64,000 bases of DNA from Thiomonas bhubaneswarensis (GTDB lineage: Bacteria; Pseudomonadota; Gammaproteobacteria; Burkholderiales; Burkholderiaceae_C). The stretch spans positions 477,232 through 541,231 of the forward strand of contig NZ_LIPV01000001.1 of the NCBI RefSeq assembly GCF_001418255.1, in the 5' to 3' direction. Numbering within the stretch: position 1 is the first letter of the stretch; each line of letters begins with the position of its first letter. Below the pieces are notes generated by a model. That model ran no database searches, was not told the DNA's origin, and worked only from the letters and a program-made list of their open reading frames with translations. The position numbers were made by a program, and so were the translations under genes. Positions 46,455 through 56,586 of the stretch are shown here, in pieces.

Positions 46455-48581
46455 TCACGCAGCGAGGCGCGACAGGTCGGCGACCTGGTTCATCGCGCTC
46501 TGCAGCCGCGCCAGCAAGGCCAGACGGTTGGCACGCAGCGCGGGATCTTCGGCGTTGACCATCACCTGATCGAAGAAGGCGTCCACCGGGGCCTTCAGCG
46601 CGGCCAGCGCCTTGAGCGAGGCGGTGTAATCGGCCTGGGCGTAGGCCGCGTCGGCCTGGGGGGCAATGGCCTGCAACGCCTGCGCCAGCGCCTGCTCGGC
46701 GGGCTCGATGAGTCGACTGGGGTCGATCGCATCGGCGCTGACCGCGACTTCGGATTTTTTCAGGATATTGCCCACCCGCTTGTTCGCCGCAGCCAGCGCT
46801 GCCGCCTCGGGCAGCGCGGAGAACGCTCGCACCGCGTCCAGCCGGCGCGGCACCTCAGCCAGCATTTCTGACCGAAGCGCCAACACGGCATCGACTTCCT
46901 GCGCGGTATAGCCCTGCTCGCGCAACGCATTGGCCAAACGCTCGAGCACAAAGGCCGCGACCTCCTCGCTTGCATCCAGGTATCCAGCCACACCCTGAAA
47001 CGCCGCGTTACCGATGGCCAACAGCGCGGTCAGTGGCAGGGAACGCAGGACGTTTTCTTTCTCGATCAACATGCGCACGATGCCCAGCGCATGACGGCGC
47101 AGCGCGAACGGGTCTTTGTCACCGGTGGGACGCTCGCCGATGCCGAACAGGCCGACCAGCGTCTCGGTTTTGTCAGCCAGCGCCACTGCCAGGCCCACAT
47201 CGCTTCGCGGCAGGTGGTCGCCCGAAAAACGCGGCTTGTAGTGGTCTTCGATGGCCTCGGCGACGAGCGCATCCTCGCCGTCGTGCAGGGCGTAGTACCG
47301 GCCCATGATGCCTTGCAGCTCGGGGAATTCGCCCACCATATCGGTGAGCAGATCGGCCTTGGCCAGCAACGCGGCGCGCTCGGCCAGCGCAACGGGACGG
47401 GCCGGGACGATTTCTGCGGCGATCGCCCCGGCGATTGCGCGCACGCGGCGCATGCGTTCACCCTGCGACCCCAACTTGGCGTGATAGACCACCTTGTCCA
47501 GACCGGGCACGCGGCTTTCGAGGGTGCGCTTGCGGTCCTGCTCGAAGAAGAACTGGGCGTCGGCCAGGCGCGGGCGCACCACGCGCTCGTTGCCCTGAAT
47601 GACCGCGCTGGGGTCGGCGGGCGAGATGTTGCTGACGACGAGGAAACGATGGGTCAGCTTGCCCTCGGCGTCGAGCAGGGGAAAGTATTTCTGGTTGGCC
47701 TTCATCGTCAGGATGAGGCACTCCTGCGGCACGGCAAGAAAGGCGGGATCGAACTCGCACCGCAGCACATTGGGGCGCTCGACCAGCGCGGTGACTTCGT
47801 CGAGCAGCGCAGGATCATCGATGGGGCGCAAATGCTCGCCTGCTGCTGCCGCCGCTGCGCTCAGCTGGCGGGCGATGGTGTCGCGGCGCTCGGCGAAGTT
47901 GGCGATCACCGCGCCCTCGGTGCGCAGTTGCTCCGCGTAGCCGTCGGCATGCCGCAGGGTCACCGGGTCGGCGCTGGCTTCGAAGCGATGGCCTTGCGTT
48001 TCGCGTCCCGCCGTCAGCCCCAGCGCCTGCACCGGCACCACGTCGGCGCCATGCAGCGCGACCAGGCCATGTGCGGGGCGCACGAATTTCACCGTGGTCC
48101 AGCCGTCGGCCAGTTGGTAGGCCATGACCTTCGGGATGGGCAGTTTGGCGATAGCCTCGGCCAGCGCCTTCTGCAAGCCGTCGGCCAGCGAGGCGCCGGG
48201 TGCCACGGTGTCGATGAACAGCGTCTCGGCCTTGCCTTCGCCTTCGCGCCGCAGGCGAGGGGCGGCGTCGGCATCCAGCCCCAGGGCGCCGAGCTTTTTC
48301 AGTAGCGCCGGGGTGGGTTTGCCGTCGGCATCGAGCCCCACGGCCACGGGCATGAGCTTTTGCGCCAAGGCCCTGTCGGCCGCCTTGGCGGCGACGGCGG
48401 TGATGTGGGCCGCCAGGCGGCGCGGGCTGGCATAGGGCGTGACCACGCTGTCGGCGGACGCCAGTCCCTGGGCCTGCAGACTCGCGGCCAGAGTGTGGGC
48501 GAAGGCCTCGCCCAGCGCGGGCAGGGCCTTGGGCGGCAGTTCTTCGACGAAGAGTTCGACAAGCAGATTCTGTGTGTTCAT
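46455..48581 (-). CDS. glyS: Glycyl-tRNA synthetase beta subunit
   Basis: GlyS is the beta subunit (708 residues) of the alpha2beta2 glycyl-tRNA synthetase and carries tRNA recognition. The family start MNTQNLLVELFVEELPPKAL is at ATG 48581; the frame is open to 48848 but only this start fits. Characteristic segments are KFVRPAHGLVALHG, FDPAFLAVPQECLILTMKANQKYF and DKDPFALRRHALGIVR. It follows glyQ by 62 bases on the same strand, as is standard. It ends 22 bases before gmhB. Confidence 0.97.
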   Translation of the reverse strand: MNTQNLLVELFVEELPPKALPALGEAFAHTLAASLQAQGLASADSVVTPYASPRRLAAHITAVAAKAADRALAQKLMPVAVGLDADGKPTPALLKKLGALGLDADAAPRLRREGEGKAETLFIDTVAPGASLADGLQKALAEAIAKLPIPKVMAYQLADGWTTVKFVRPAHGLVALHGADVVPVQALGLTAGRETQGHRFEASADPVTLRHADGYAEQLRTEGAVIANFAERRDTIARQLSAAAAAAGEHLRPIDDPALLDEVTALVERPNVLRCEFDPAFLAVPQECLILTMKANQKYFPLLDAEGKLTHRFLVVSNISPADPSAVIQGNERVVRPRLADAQFFFEQDRKRTLESRVPGLDKVVYHAKLGSQGERMRRVRAIAGAIAAEIVPARPVALAERAALLAKADLLTDMVGEFPELQGIMGRYYALHDGEDALVAEAIEDHYKPRFSGDHLPRSDVGLAVALADKTETLVGLFGIGERPTGDKDPFALRRHALGIVRMLIEKENVLRSLPLTALLAIGNAAFQGVAGYLDASEEVAAFVLERLANALREQGYTAQEVDAVLALRSEMLAEVPRRLDAVRAFSALPEAAALAAANKRVGNILKKSEVAVSADAIDPSRLIEPAEQALAQALQAIAPQADAAYAQADYTASLKALAALKAPVDAFFDQVMVNAEDPALRANRLALLARLQSAMNQVADLSRLAA

Positions 48582-48643
48582 GGCAGGCAGTTGCGGGCCG
48601 CCGTCGGCCCGCGACAGGGCGCGGGCGAGGCGTGCGGCTGACG

Positions 48644-49588
48644 TCAGGCGGCTTTTTTCTGGGCGAGTTGGGCAGAGACTTCGTCGGCCCAGCCTTTCGG
48701 CGCCAGCGGGAAGCCCAGGCGGGCGCGGCTGTCGAGGTATTCCTGCGCCACGCCGCGCGCGAGGTTGCGGATGCGGCCGATGTAGGCAGCGCGCTCCGTG
48801 ACCGAGATGGCGCCGCGGGCGTCGAGCAGGTTGAAGCTGTGGGCGCACTTGAGCACCTGCTCATAGGCCGGCAGCGCGAGCTGTGCGGCCATCAGGAGCT
48901 TGGCCTGCCTTTCATGGGCGGCGAAGGCGGTGAGCAGAAAGTCCACGTCGCTGTGCTCGAAGTTGTAGGTACTCTGCTCGACTTCGTTCTGGTGGAACAC
49001 GTCGCCGTACTTCAACAAAGCCTTCTGCCCTGCAACGTCGGTTTCGGTCCACACCAGGTCGTATACGCTCTGCACGCCCTGCAGATACATGGCAAGACGC
49101 TCCAGCCCGTAGGTTATTTCGCCGGTGAGAGGCCTGCAGTCGATGCCGCCGACCTGCTGGAAATAGGTGAACTGGGTGACTTCCATGCCGTTGAGCCAGA
49201 CCTCCCAGCCCAGCCCCCAGGCGCCCAGCGTGGGGTTCTCCCAGTCGTCCTCGACGAAGCGCACATCGTTGGTCTTGAGGTCGAAACCCAGCGCTTCCAG
49301 ACTGCCCAGATAGAGGTCGAGAATGTTCTCGGGCGCGGGCTTGAGCACGACCTGGAACTGGTAGTAGTGCTGCAGCCGGTTGGGGTTGTCGCCGTAGCGG
49401 CCGTCTTTCGGGCGGCGGCTGGGCTGCACATAGGCGGCCTTCCACGGCTCGGGGCCGAGGGCGCGCAGAAAGGTGGCGGTGTGGCTGGTGCCCGCGCCCA
49501 CCTCCATGTCGTAGGGCTGGAGCACGGCGCAGCCCTGCCGGGCCCAGTAGGTCTGCAGGGTCAGTATGAGGTCTTGGAAGGTGCGCAT
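48644..49588 (-). CDS. glyQ: Glycyl-tRNA synthetase alpha subunit
   Basis: GlyQ (314 residues) is the catalytic alpha subunit of the heterotetrameric enzyme. It begins [20 protein letters not shown] and contains [25 protein letters not shown] and the class II motif [20 protein letters not shown], which are diagnostic. The open antisense frame in this region (48572-52225) is not a gene. It is 57 bases from the PBP1A stop on the same strand and heads the synthetase cluster. Confidence 0.98.
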   Translation of the reverse strand: MRTFQDLILTLQTYWARQGCAVLQPYDMEVGAGTSHTATFLRALGPEPWKAAYVQPSRRPKDGRYGDNPNRLQHYYQFQVVLKPAPENILDLYLGSLEALGFDLKTNDVRFVEDDWENPTLGAWGLGWEVWLNGMEVTQFTYFQQVGGIDCRPLTGEITYGLERLAMYLQGVQSVYDLVWTETDVAGQKALLKYGDVFHQNEVEQSTYNFEHSDVDFLLTAFAAHERQAKLLMAAQLALPAYEQVLKCAHSFNLLDARGAISVTERAAYIGRIRNLARGVAQEYLDSRARLGFPLAPKGWADEVSAQLAQKKAA

Positions 49589-49645
49589 GGAATCGGCCTT
49601 GAAGAAGCCGCCATTGTAGGAAGCACCGACCCTCCAACCCGCGGT

Positions 49646-52210
49646 TCAGGGCGTAAGGCGCGGCAGGATGGCGCCGGGCTGCAGCGCGGGTTGCTGCGGT
49701 ACCGGCTGGGCGATGGCCGCGGGATGGGTGCCCGGCCCCTGACCGCGCACGCTCACCGTGGAGGTTCCCACCGGCACCCCGCCCGGCCCGACCAGCGCGC
49801 CGCCGCTGCCGGTGCTCACCCCGCCCGAAGCCAGCGGCCCGGAGGACGCCGACAACGGCAGTTCAGGGTCGATGGCCAGCGGCGGGAAGTTCTGCAGGAA
49901 ATAGCCGGTGACGGCGCTGGACGAACTGGAAGCAAAGCCGGTGGCCGGGTTGACCTGGGCGCTGATGATGCCCGGCGGCACGGGCCACGGCACGTCGGGC
50001 TTGCCTTGGAGGGCGACGCGCATGTAGTCCATCCAGATCGGCAGCGCGGCCTTGGCGCCCTGCTCGCCGCGGTAAAGGTCGCGCTGGTTGTTGTAGCCCA
50101 TCCAGGTGATGGCCACGAGATCGGGGTTGAAGCCGTCGAACCAGGCGTCGTGGAAGTTCTGCGAGGTGCCTGTCTTGCCCGCCAGATCGACACGGCCGAG
50201 CGACAGCGCCGCCGCGCCCGTGCCATGCTGGATCACAGCCTGCAGCATCTGGGTGGTGAGGAAGGCGTTGGCCGCGCTGATGATGCGCGGCGCGCTCTGT
50301 CCAGCGATCACCGGCTTGTGGGCGTAGACCTCGGCGCCATGGGCGTCGACGATGCGCTTGATCAGATAGGGCTCGACCAGCGAGCCGCCGTTGGCGAACA
50401 CGGCGTAGGCGGTGGCCATCTGCAAGGGCGTGAAGCTGCCCGCACCCAGCACCATGGTGGGATAGGGCGGGATCTGATCGAGCGGCAGACCGAAGCGCGA
50501 GGCGAACTGTCGGGCGTAGGGAATGCCCACGGCCAGCAGCACCTTGACCGCGCAGACGTTGTCGGAGTGCGCCAGCGCCAGCGAGGCGGGAACGGCGCCG
50601 AGGCGCTCGTTGTCGTAGTTGTGCGGCGTCCATGGCGGCTGACCCGGGCCGGGGTTGAGGGTGATGGGCGAGTCGTCGATGATGGTGGTGGGCGCCAGAC
50701 CCTCGTCCACTGCGGCCGAGTAGATGAAGGGCTTGAAGCTCGAACCCGGCTGGCGGAAGGCCTGGTTCACATGGTCGAACTTTTCCTGGTTGTAGTCGAA
50801 GCCGCCGACCCAGGCGCGCACCGCGCCGTCTTTCGGATCGAGCGACACCAGCGCCGACTGCACGTCGGGCATCTGCGCCAGGCGCCAGCCCTTGGCGAGC
50901 TTCTGCAGCCAGACCACCGAACCACGATCGATGCGCTGCTTGGCCGTGGCCTTGGGCGACAGGCCAGCGGCCGCGAACCTGAGCGCATCGCCGCTGAGTT
51001 CGACCGTGTTGCCCGTTGCCAGCACCGCCTCGACCAGCTTGGGGCTGGCGTGCAGCACCACGGCGGGGTAGAGGCCGCCGGCAGAATCAAAGGCCTTGAG
51101 CGCCTTGGTCGCCGTGCCCAGGGCGTCGGCATCGTGCGGCGGCAGGTCGATTCTCGCCTGCGGGCCGCGCCAGCCGTGGCGCTGGTCGTAGGCGAGCACA
51201 CCGCTGTGCACCGCGCTCACCGCGGCGGCCTGATCCTTGTCGTGCAGGGTGGTGTAGACCTTGTAGCCATCGGTGTAGGCCGACTCGCCAAACCGCGCCA
51301 CCATGATCTCGCGCACCTGTTCGGCCGCGTAGTCGGCGTCCACCTTGTAGCGCAGCAGGCCCTGTCCGGCCACCACGTCGAGCGGCGCATGCATGGCATG
51401 GTCGTATTCGGCGCGGGTGATGTCGCCCAGCGCCAGCATGCGGCCGAGCACGTAATGCTGGCGAATCAGCGCCGCCTTGATATTGGTCTGCGGGTTGAAG
51501 GCCGACGGCGCCTTGGGCAGGCCCGCAAGCACGGCGATCTGCGCCAGGCTGAGCTGGTCGAGCGGCTTGCCGTAATACACCTGCGAGGCGGCGGCCACGC
51601 CGTAGGCACGCTGGCCGAGATAGACCTGATTCAGATAGCGCTCAAGAATCTGGTCCTTGCTCAGCTCGTGCTCGATCTTGTAGGCCATCAGCGCTTCGGT
51701 GAACTTGCGCAGCGGCGTTTTTTGCGGGCTGAGATAGAAGTCGCGCGCCACCTGCATGGTGATGGTCGAGGCCCCCTGCACGGCGGCGCCATGCATCAGG
51801 TCGGCGAGCGCGGCGCGGAACACGCCGCTCCAGTCCACCGCGCCATGCTCGTAGAACTGCGAATCTTCGGCCGCGAGAAAGGCCTGGCGCACCCGCAGCG
51901 GAATCTGGTCGAACGGCACCACGGTGCGGCGCTGCACGCCGAACTCGCCGATCAGCGTGCCCTCTGCCGTGTACACCCGCAGCGGCAGATCCGGCCGGTA
52001 GTCGGTGAGCTCGCTCAGCGCGGGCAGGCGCGGATACAGCATGACCACCGCGAACACCAGCCCGAGCAGCGCGGCCACGCCCAGCAGTACCGCGCCGAGC
52101 AGCAGCCTGAGCCAGAGGGGACGAGACGAGGGCTTGCGCCGGGCTCGCTTGCCGCCGCCCGAAGGCTGGGGATTCGAGCCCGCGGGCGTGTTGTCAGCAG
52201 GGGTACTCAT
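49646..52210 (-). CDS. mrcA: Penicillin-binding protein 1A
   Basis: A bifunctional peptidoglycan synthase of 854 residues. One membrane helix (about 43-66) is followed by the GT51 transglycosylase domain with EDSQFYEHGAVD and GASTITMQVARDFYLS. The transpeptidase domain has the nucleophile motif GSSFKPF, the SDN box (AHSDNVC) and AGKTGTSQ. The Ser/Gly/Pro-rich C-terminus is long. ATG 52210 is used because it gives a short cytoplasmic start. The order PBP1A, glyQ, glyS on one strand may reflect envelope-linked clustering. All three catalytic motifs are intact. Confidence 0.94.
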   Translation of the reverse strand: MSTPADNTPAGSNPQPSGGGKRARRKPSSRPLWLRLLLGAVLLGVAALLGLVFAVVMLYPRLPALSELTDYRPDLPLRVYTAEGTLIGEFGVQRRTVVPFDQIPLRVRQAFLAAEDSQFYEHGAVDWSGVFRAALADLMHGAAVQGASTITMQVARDFYLSPQKTPLRKFTEALMAYKIEHELSKDQILERYLNQVYLGQRAYGVAAASQVYYGKPLDQLSLAQIAVLAGLPKAPSAFNPQTNIKAALIRQHYVLGRMLALGDITRAEYDHAMHAPLDVVAGQGLLRYKVDADYAAEQVREIMVARFGESAYTDGYKVYTTLHDKDQAAAVSAVHSGVLAYDQRHGWRGPQARIDLPPHDADALGTATKALKAFDSAGGLYPAVVLHASPKLVEAVLATGNTVELSGDALRFAAAGLSPKATAKQRIDRGSVVWLQKLAKGWRLAQMPDVQSALVSLDPKDGAVRAWVGGFDYNQEKFDHVNQAFRQPGSSFKPFIYSAAVDEGLAPTTIIDDSPITLNPGPGQPPWTPHNYDNERLGAVPASLALAHSDNVCAVKVLLAVGIPYARQFASRFGLPLDQIPPYPTMVLGAGSFTPLQMATAYAVFANGGSLVEPYLIKRIVDAHGAEVYAHKPVIAGQSAPRIISAANAFLTTQMLQAVIQHGTGAAALSLGRVDLAGKTGTSQNFHDAWFDGFNPDLVAITWMGYNNQRDLYRGEQGAKAALPIWMDYMRVALQGKPDVPWPVPPGIISAQVNPATGFASSSSSAVTGYFLQNFPPLAIDPELPLSASSGPLASGGVSTGSGGALVGPGGVPVGTSTVSVRGQGPGTHPAAIAQPVPQQPALQPGAILPRLTP

Positions 52211-52320
52211 GGTCGCGGGGCATGATAGCCGCCGCATCCGTCAAAACACCCGCCATCCTGTGACCAGTTGTGACTCCGAGTAACGATGCGAAGCGCGCTG
52301 CAGCGCACGGCGGTGCGGCA

Positions 52321-52863
52321 TCACTGCGCCGGGGGGTAGGCCGGTTGATAGCTGGGCTGGGCAGGCGCCGGTTGATACGACGGCTGCGCCGGGTAGGCTG
52401 GTGGGGGCGGTGGCGCCACGTAGCGCGGCGCGGCATACCCCGGCACCTGCGCGCCACGCGCATACATGCACTGCTGATACGCAATGTTGTAGGCACGCTG
52501 GGCGCCGCCCTGGGTGTCGCTGTAAGTCCCCGCGCCACCAGCGCTTCCCGCGAGCAGGCCGATGCCCGCCCCCACACCGGCGCCCTGGCTGTTGCCGCCG
52601 ATCAATGCGCCCGCCGCAGCGCCGATGCCGGTGGCCAAGGCCGCCGAGGTGACGCCGGAATTGCTCGCTCCCGCCTGATAAGGCGCTGCTTGCTGCGCCG
52701 CATATTGACGGCAGCTGGCGTCTATCGCCTGAAACTGCTCGAAGGGCATGCCGGGCGCCGGCATGACGGCGATCGTGGGACCGAGCGGGGCCGTGGCGCA
52801 TCCTCCCAGCAGCAGCGCGCCCATGGCGGCGGGAAGGAGAAAAAGCGGGCGGGTGAGTCGCAT
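52321..52863 (-). CDS. Glycine-zipper outer-membrane lipoprotein
   Basis: A 180-residue lipoprotein with signal peptide MRLTRPLFLLPAAMGALLLG and lipobox LLGGC. The middle contains glycine-zipper segments (AALATGIGAAAGALIGGNSQGAGVGAGIGLLAG), which make a membrane-inserted hairpin. The end is a Pro/Gln/Tyr-rich repeat (AQPSYQPA twice). The segment FEQFQAIDASCRQYA is shared by a class of betaproteobacterial outer-membrane proteins. Function is unknown. It is next to another exported Gly/Tyr-rich gene on the same strand. Confidence 0.75.
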   Translation of the reverse strand: MRLTRPLFLLPAAMGALLLGGCATAPLGPTIAVMPAPGMPFEQFQAIDASCRQYAAQQAAPYQAGASNSGVTSAALATGIGAAAGALIGGNSQGAGVGAGIGLLAGSAGGAGTYSDTQGGAQRAYNIAYQQCMYARGAQVPGYAAPRYVAPPPPPAYPAQPSYQPAPAQPSYQPAYPPAQ

Positions 52864-52904
52864 GATGGTGTCTCGCGGAAATTTGGAAGTCTTGAGAGTG
52901 AGCC

Positions 52905-53291
52905 TCATTTGGCCGGGGCCGCAGGGGTGGCTGGCGTGGGAGACGCAGGAGGCGTCGCAGGCACCGGAGTCCAGCCACCGGGGCAGGTCGAAACGTAAGG
53001 GTAATAGCCCGCCGGGTTCCGGCAGTAGTACCAGAACGACTGCGGCGCCGGGCCGGGCGGCAGAGACTGCACCACCACAGGCTGGCGCTCCACCACCACC
53101 GGTGGGCTCCAGCCATAAGCCGGGTAGGGGTCGTTCCAACCGTTGTACCAGCCGCCGCCCCAGCCGGGATACCAGAGCGAGCCGTAATAGACCGGTAGCC
53201 CCACGCCGATGCTCCAGAACACTCGGGCCTGCGCCAGCCCTGGCAATGCCAGCAGACCCGCCGCGGCCAGAGCGAGGAAGAAACGCTTCAT
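52905..53291 (-). CDS. Exported Tyr/Gly/Pro-rich protein
   Basis: A 128-residue protein with a clear signal peptide (MKRFFLALAAAGLLALPGLA, cleavage after AQA). The mature part is unusually rich in Tyr, Trp, Gly and Pro (SLWYPGWGGGWYNGWNDPYP). It contains YYCRNPAGYYPYVSTCPGGW, a two-cysteine motif seen in a group of small exported proteobacterial proteins of unknown function. It lies 41 bases upstream of the glycine-zipper lipoprotein on the same strand and probably acts in the periplasm or outer membrane. Confidence 0.7.
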   Translation of the reverse strand: MKRFFLALAAAGLLALPGLAQARVFWSIGVGLPVYYGSLWYPGWGGGWYNGWNDPYPAYGWSPPVVVERQPVVVQSLPPGPAPQSFWYYCRNPAGYYPYVSTCPGGWTPVPATPPASPTPATPAAPAK

Positions 53292-53530
53292 GGGATAGAC
53301 CTTTGCATGGCTGATTTGTCGTTCGATACGCCGGAGCTCGCTGGAGTTCCGGTGTCCTCCGTTCTGTTTAACGCACAGCCCCGCGCCAGGACGACAGCAA
53401 AAGGTGACACTTCGGTCAATTTTGATGGCTGTTCGATTGCAATGTGTTTCCGGTCAACAGGGTTCCATGATCGCGCGTTACAGTGGCGGCCGCAAACGCC
53501 CAATGCGGTGTGATTCTCTGTGGTGACCTG

Positions 53531-54580
53531 ATGCGCAAAATCCTGATCGTTTTCGCGGCCCTGCTGGCGCATGCCGGCCTGGCCCTGGCCCAGCAAGACG
53601 TGGTCGTCGTGCTCGATTCGGGCGATGCGCGCATCACCCTGATCGACCAGGCCACGCGCCAGCCCATCGGCAGCTTTGCCACCGGCAAGGAGCCGCATCA
53701 CCTCATGGCCACGCCGGACAACCGCGACCTCATCGTCGCCAACGCGGTGGGCAATGACCTCATGCTGCTCAACCCGCAGACGGGCAAGCCCATCGGCAGC
53801 GTGGCCGACATTCCAGACCCCTACCAGATCGGCTTTTCGCCCGACCACCGCTGGTTCGTGGTGAACTGTCTGCGCCTGAACCGGGTGGACATCTACCGCT
53901 ACGACCAGGGCAAGTTTCTGCTCGCCAAGCGCATTGCCCTCAAGGCCCTGCCCAGCCACTTGGCCTTCACCGCCGACAGCAAGACGGTCTATGTCAGCCT
54001 GCAGGAGACCAACTCGGTGGCCGCCATCGACCTGCCCACGCAATCGGTGCTGTGGACCATGAAAGTGGGCGAAACCCCGGCCGGTCTGTGGCTCACGCCG
54101 GGCGACAAGACCTTGCTGGTGGCGCTGACCGGTAGCGACGCGGTGGTGGCGGTCGATCCGCGCACCCGCACCATCGTCAAACGCATCGTTACCGGCAAGG
54201 CGGCGCACAACTTCAGGTCGATGGCCGACGGCCGCCATGTGCTGGTCAGCAACCGGGTGTCCGACACCATCAGCATTCTCGACATGGACACCCTGACCAA
54301 AGTGGGCGACATCACCGGACTGCGCCCGGGCCCGGACGATATGGAGCTGTCCGCCGACCGCCGCTGGCTGTGGGTGACCTTCCGCTTCGCCCGTTCGGTG
54401 GGCGTGATCGACATGCAGACGCGCAAACTGGTCGACGTGATTCCGGTGGGCAAGTCGCCGCACGGCATCTACTTCTACAACCGGGCGCCGTTCTACGACA
54501 ATCTGCCGCAGCCCAGCGCCAGCCCCTCCGGTCAGCCGGTGGCGCTGAGCCCGACGCTGTCGCTCCCCGCGGCACGCTGA
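53531..54580 (+). CDS. Exported YVTN-type beta-propeller protein
   Basis: A 349-residue periplasmic protein with a signal peptide (MRKILIVFAALLAHAGLALA, then Q) and repeated blades of the YVTN/NHL propeller kind. Each blade has forms such as VVVLDSGDARITLIDQ, NDLMLLNPQTGKPIGSV, NSVAAIDLPTQSVLW, DAVVAVDPRTRTIVKRI, DTISILDMDTLTKVGDI and RSVGVIDMQTRKLVDVI, so six or seven are expected. The role is unknown; some relatives serve as metal or redox-associated scaffolds. ATG 53531 is chosen at the signal peptide. It is 14 bases before the sterol-desaturase-family gene. Confidence 0.8.
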   Translation: MRKILIVFAALLAHAGLALAQQDVVVVLDSGDARITLIDQATRQPIGSFATGKEPHHLMATPDNRDLIVANAVGNDLMLLNPQTGKPIGSVADIPDPYQIGFSPDHRWFVVNCLRLNRVDIYRYDQGKFLLAKRIALKALPSHLAFTADSKTVYVSLQETNSVAAIDLPTQSVLWTMKVGETPAGLWLTPGDKTLLVALTGSDAVVAVDPRTRTIVKRIVTGKAAHNFRSMADGRHVLVSNRVSDTISILDMDTLTKVGDITGLRPGPDDMELSADRRWLWVTFRFARSVGVIDMQTRKLVDVIPVGKSPHGIYFYNRAPFYDNLPQPSASPSGQPVALSPTLSLPAAR

Positions 54581-54594
54581 GAGGCTGATTGGTC

Positions 54595-55644
54595 ATGCTC
54601 AACCCCTTCGACTGGATCAGCCACACCACCAGCCTGCTGGTCGGCGAGGCGCAGACCTGGGTGTTCGTCACCCTGGTGCAGCCCGTGCTGTACCACTTCC
54701 ACCTGATGGTCGACGACGATTTCGCCTACGACGGCGTACTGTGGTTCCTCGCCGGGTTGCTGCAGATCGCGCTGGTGTACGCAGTGCTGCGCCCGCTCGA
54801 AGCGCTGCGGCCGCTTGAGGTCTGGCCCGACCGCCGCGCGGTGCGTGTGGACGTGCTCTACACCTTCATCAATCGCCTGGGGCTGATCAACCTGGTGCTG
54901 TTCTTCACCCTGCAACCGGCTTTCGACAGTCTGCAGGAGTGGTTCCGCCTGCGCGGCATCGACAACCTCAACCTCGACGCGCTGTGGCCCGGCGTAACCG
55001 ACCGACCGCTGGTGAGCTTTCTGATCTATCTCGTCGTGCTCGATTTCGCCGGGTACTGGTACCACCGTGCGCAGCACCAGATTCAATGGTGGTGGGAATT
55101 GCACGCGGTGCATCACAGCCAGCGCCAGCTCAGCCTTTGGGCCGACGACCGCAACCATGTGCTCGACGATGTGCTGATGGCCGCGTTCTTCGCCGCGCTG
55201 GCGCTGATCATCGGCGTGCCGCCGTCGCAGTTCGTCGCGCTGTCGCTGGTGTCGGGTGCGCTGCAGAGCCTGCAGCATGCCAACACCCGGCTGTCTTTCG
55301 GCTGGCTGGGCGAACGCCTGCTGGTGAGCCCGCGCTTTCATCGTCTTCACCATGCTATCGGCTATGGGCATGAACTCGGGCACCAGAACAACGCCCGGCT
55401 CTACGGCTGCAACTTCGGCGTGCTGCTTCCCTGGTGGGACGTGCTGTTTCGCTCAGCCGACTTCACAACCCCGCTGCAGCCCACGGGCGTGCGAGCGCAG
55501 CTTCCGGGGCCCGAGGGTCAGGGCGAGGATTATGGCCGGGGGTTCTGGGCACAGCAGTGGCTGGGACTGGTGCGCATGGCGCGTCATCTGCCCGGCGCCC
55601 AGCGCACGCCACCGGCCAACCGAACCCCGAATCAGGCCGTCTGA
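54595..55644 (+). CDS. Sterol desaturase / fatty acid hydroxylase family protein
   Basis: A 349-residue inner-membrane protein with several hydrophobic helices and the di-iron histidine clusters of the family: YWYHRAQHQ, ELHAVHHS and FHRLHHAIG followed by GHELGHQNN. The first and second clusters are of the HX3H and HXXHH kind. Such enzymes hydroxylate or desaturate lipids with oxygen. A TTG two codons upstream (54589) is an alternative start. It overlaps the convergent CDF gene by 13 bases at the 3' ends. The lipid substrate is not evident. Confidence 0.85.
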   Translation: MLNPFDWISHTTSLLVGEAQTWVFVTLVQPVLYHFHLMVDDDFAYDGVLWFLAGLLQIALVYAVLRPLEALRPLEVWPDRRAVRVDVLYTFINRLGLINLVLFFTLQPAFDSLQEWFRLRGIDNLNLDALWPGVTDRPLVSFLIYLVVLDFAGYWYHRAQHQIQWWWELHAVHHSQRQLSLWADDRNHVLDDVLMAAFFAALALIIGVPPSQFVALSLVSGALQSLQHANTRLSFGWLGERLLVSPRFHRLHHAIGYGHELGHQNNARLYGCNFGVLLPWWDVLFRSADFTTPLQPTGVRAQLPGPEGQGEDYGRGFWAQQWLGLVRMARHLPGAQRTPPANRTPNQAV

Positions 55645-56579
55645 CAAGGCGCGTGCCCGGCGTCCACGCAGGGGCCGAACTCGATCTGCACCGTGGCGTG
55701 TTCCACGCCCAGACGGTCGTGCAATTGCCGGTGTATGGCCTGCAAAGTCACGTCGGCCGGGGCGCCCGCGTCGAGGCGGGCGTGCAGGGTCACCATGGGC
55801 TGCGCTCCGTCGAGCGACCAGACGTGCACATGGTGAACCTCGGCCACACCGGCGACAGATGCCAGGCATTGCCTGACCTGGGCCGGCCCCACGGCCGAGG
55901 GCGCGCCTTCGAGCAGCACCTGCGCGCTGTCGCGGGTGAGCCGCCAGCCCGAGCGCAGGATCAGCGCGCAAACCAGCAAAGACAGCAGCGGATCGGCGAT
56001 CCACCAGCCGCGCCAGAGTATGAGCAAGGCAGCCACCACCGCCGCCACCGAGCCCAGCAGATCAGACAGCACGTGCAGCCGCGCGCCGCGCTCGTTCAGG
56101 CTGCTGGCCCCTTCGAGGGCAAATAGCGCACCGATATTGGCCAACCCGCCGATCACGGCGATGACCAGCATCCAGCCGCCGTCCACCGCCTCGGGGTGCA
56201 GCAGTCGGCGCAAGGACTCGACCACCAGCGCCGCAGTCAGCGCCAGCAGCAACAGCCCGTTGACGAAGGCGGCCAGCGTCGGCCAGCGGCCATGGCCGTA
56301 GGTGAGCGCGGCACTGGGCGGACGCTGGCTAAGCCGCGCAGCCACCAGGGCGAAGGCCAGGGCCGCGCTGTCGGTCAACATATGGGCGGCGTCGGACATC
56401 AACGCCAGCGAGTTCACCCACCAGCCACCAGCGGCCTCGACGAGGGTGAAGATGCCGAGAATCAGCAGCGCCAGGCTCAGGCGGCGCACGCTGGCATCGG
56501 CGCCGTGGTGCGCGTGACCATGTCCGTGGTCGTGCGCTCCCGACGCGTCATGATGATGGTGATGATGCGATGCGCCCAT
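55632..56579 (-). CDS. Cation diffusion facilitator, zinc-type exporter
   Basis: A 315-residue CDF transporter (CzcD/ZitB-like) that expels zinc or similar metal from the cytoplasm by proton exchange. The N-terminus is very His-rich (ASHHHHHHDASGAHDHGHGHAHHG), a probable metal chaperone tail. Six helices carry the paired metal site: DAAHMLTDS in helix 2 and HVLSDLLGS in helix 5. The C-terminal cytoplasmic domain begins near QVLLEGAP. The gene overlaps the sterol-desaturase gene at the 3' end, and DUF1840 lies eight bases upstream on the same strand. Confidence 0.9.
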   Translation of the reverse strand: MGASHHHHHHDASGAHDHGHGHAHHGADASVRRLSLALLILGIFTLVEAAGGWWVNSLALMSDAAHMLTDSAALAFALVAARLSQRPPSAALTYGHGRWPTLAAFVNGLLLLALTAALVVESLRRLLHPEAVDGGWMLVIAVIGGLANIGALFALEGASSLNERGARLHVLSDLLGSVAAVVAALLILWRGWWIADPLLSLLVCALILRSGWRLTRDSAQVLLEGAPSAVGPAQVRQCLASVAGVAEVHHVHVWSLDGAQPMVTLHARLDAGAPADVTLQAIHRQLHDRLGVEHATVQIEFGPCVDAGHAPCQTA

Positions 56580-56586
56580 ATTCGCC

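Noticed and set aside
48572-52225. Plus-strand frame of 1217 codons across glyQ and PBP1A
   Set aside because: It crosses two well-supported minus-strand genes and their gap, with biased composition and no recognisable domain.
56520-56579. Repeated CAT/CAC-like triplets that look like a microsatellite
   Set aside because: They encode the His-rich N-terminus of the CDF exporter, a usual feature of that family.
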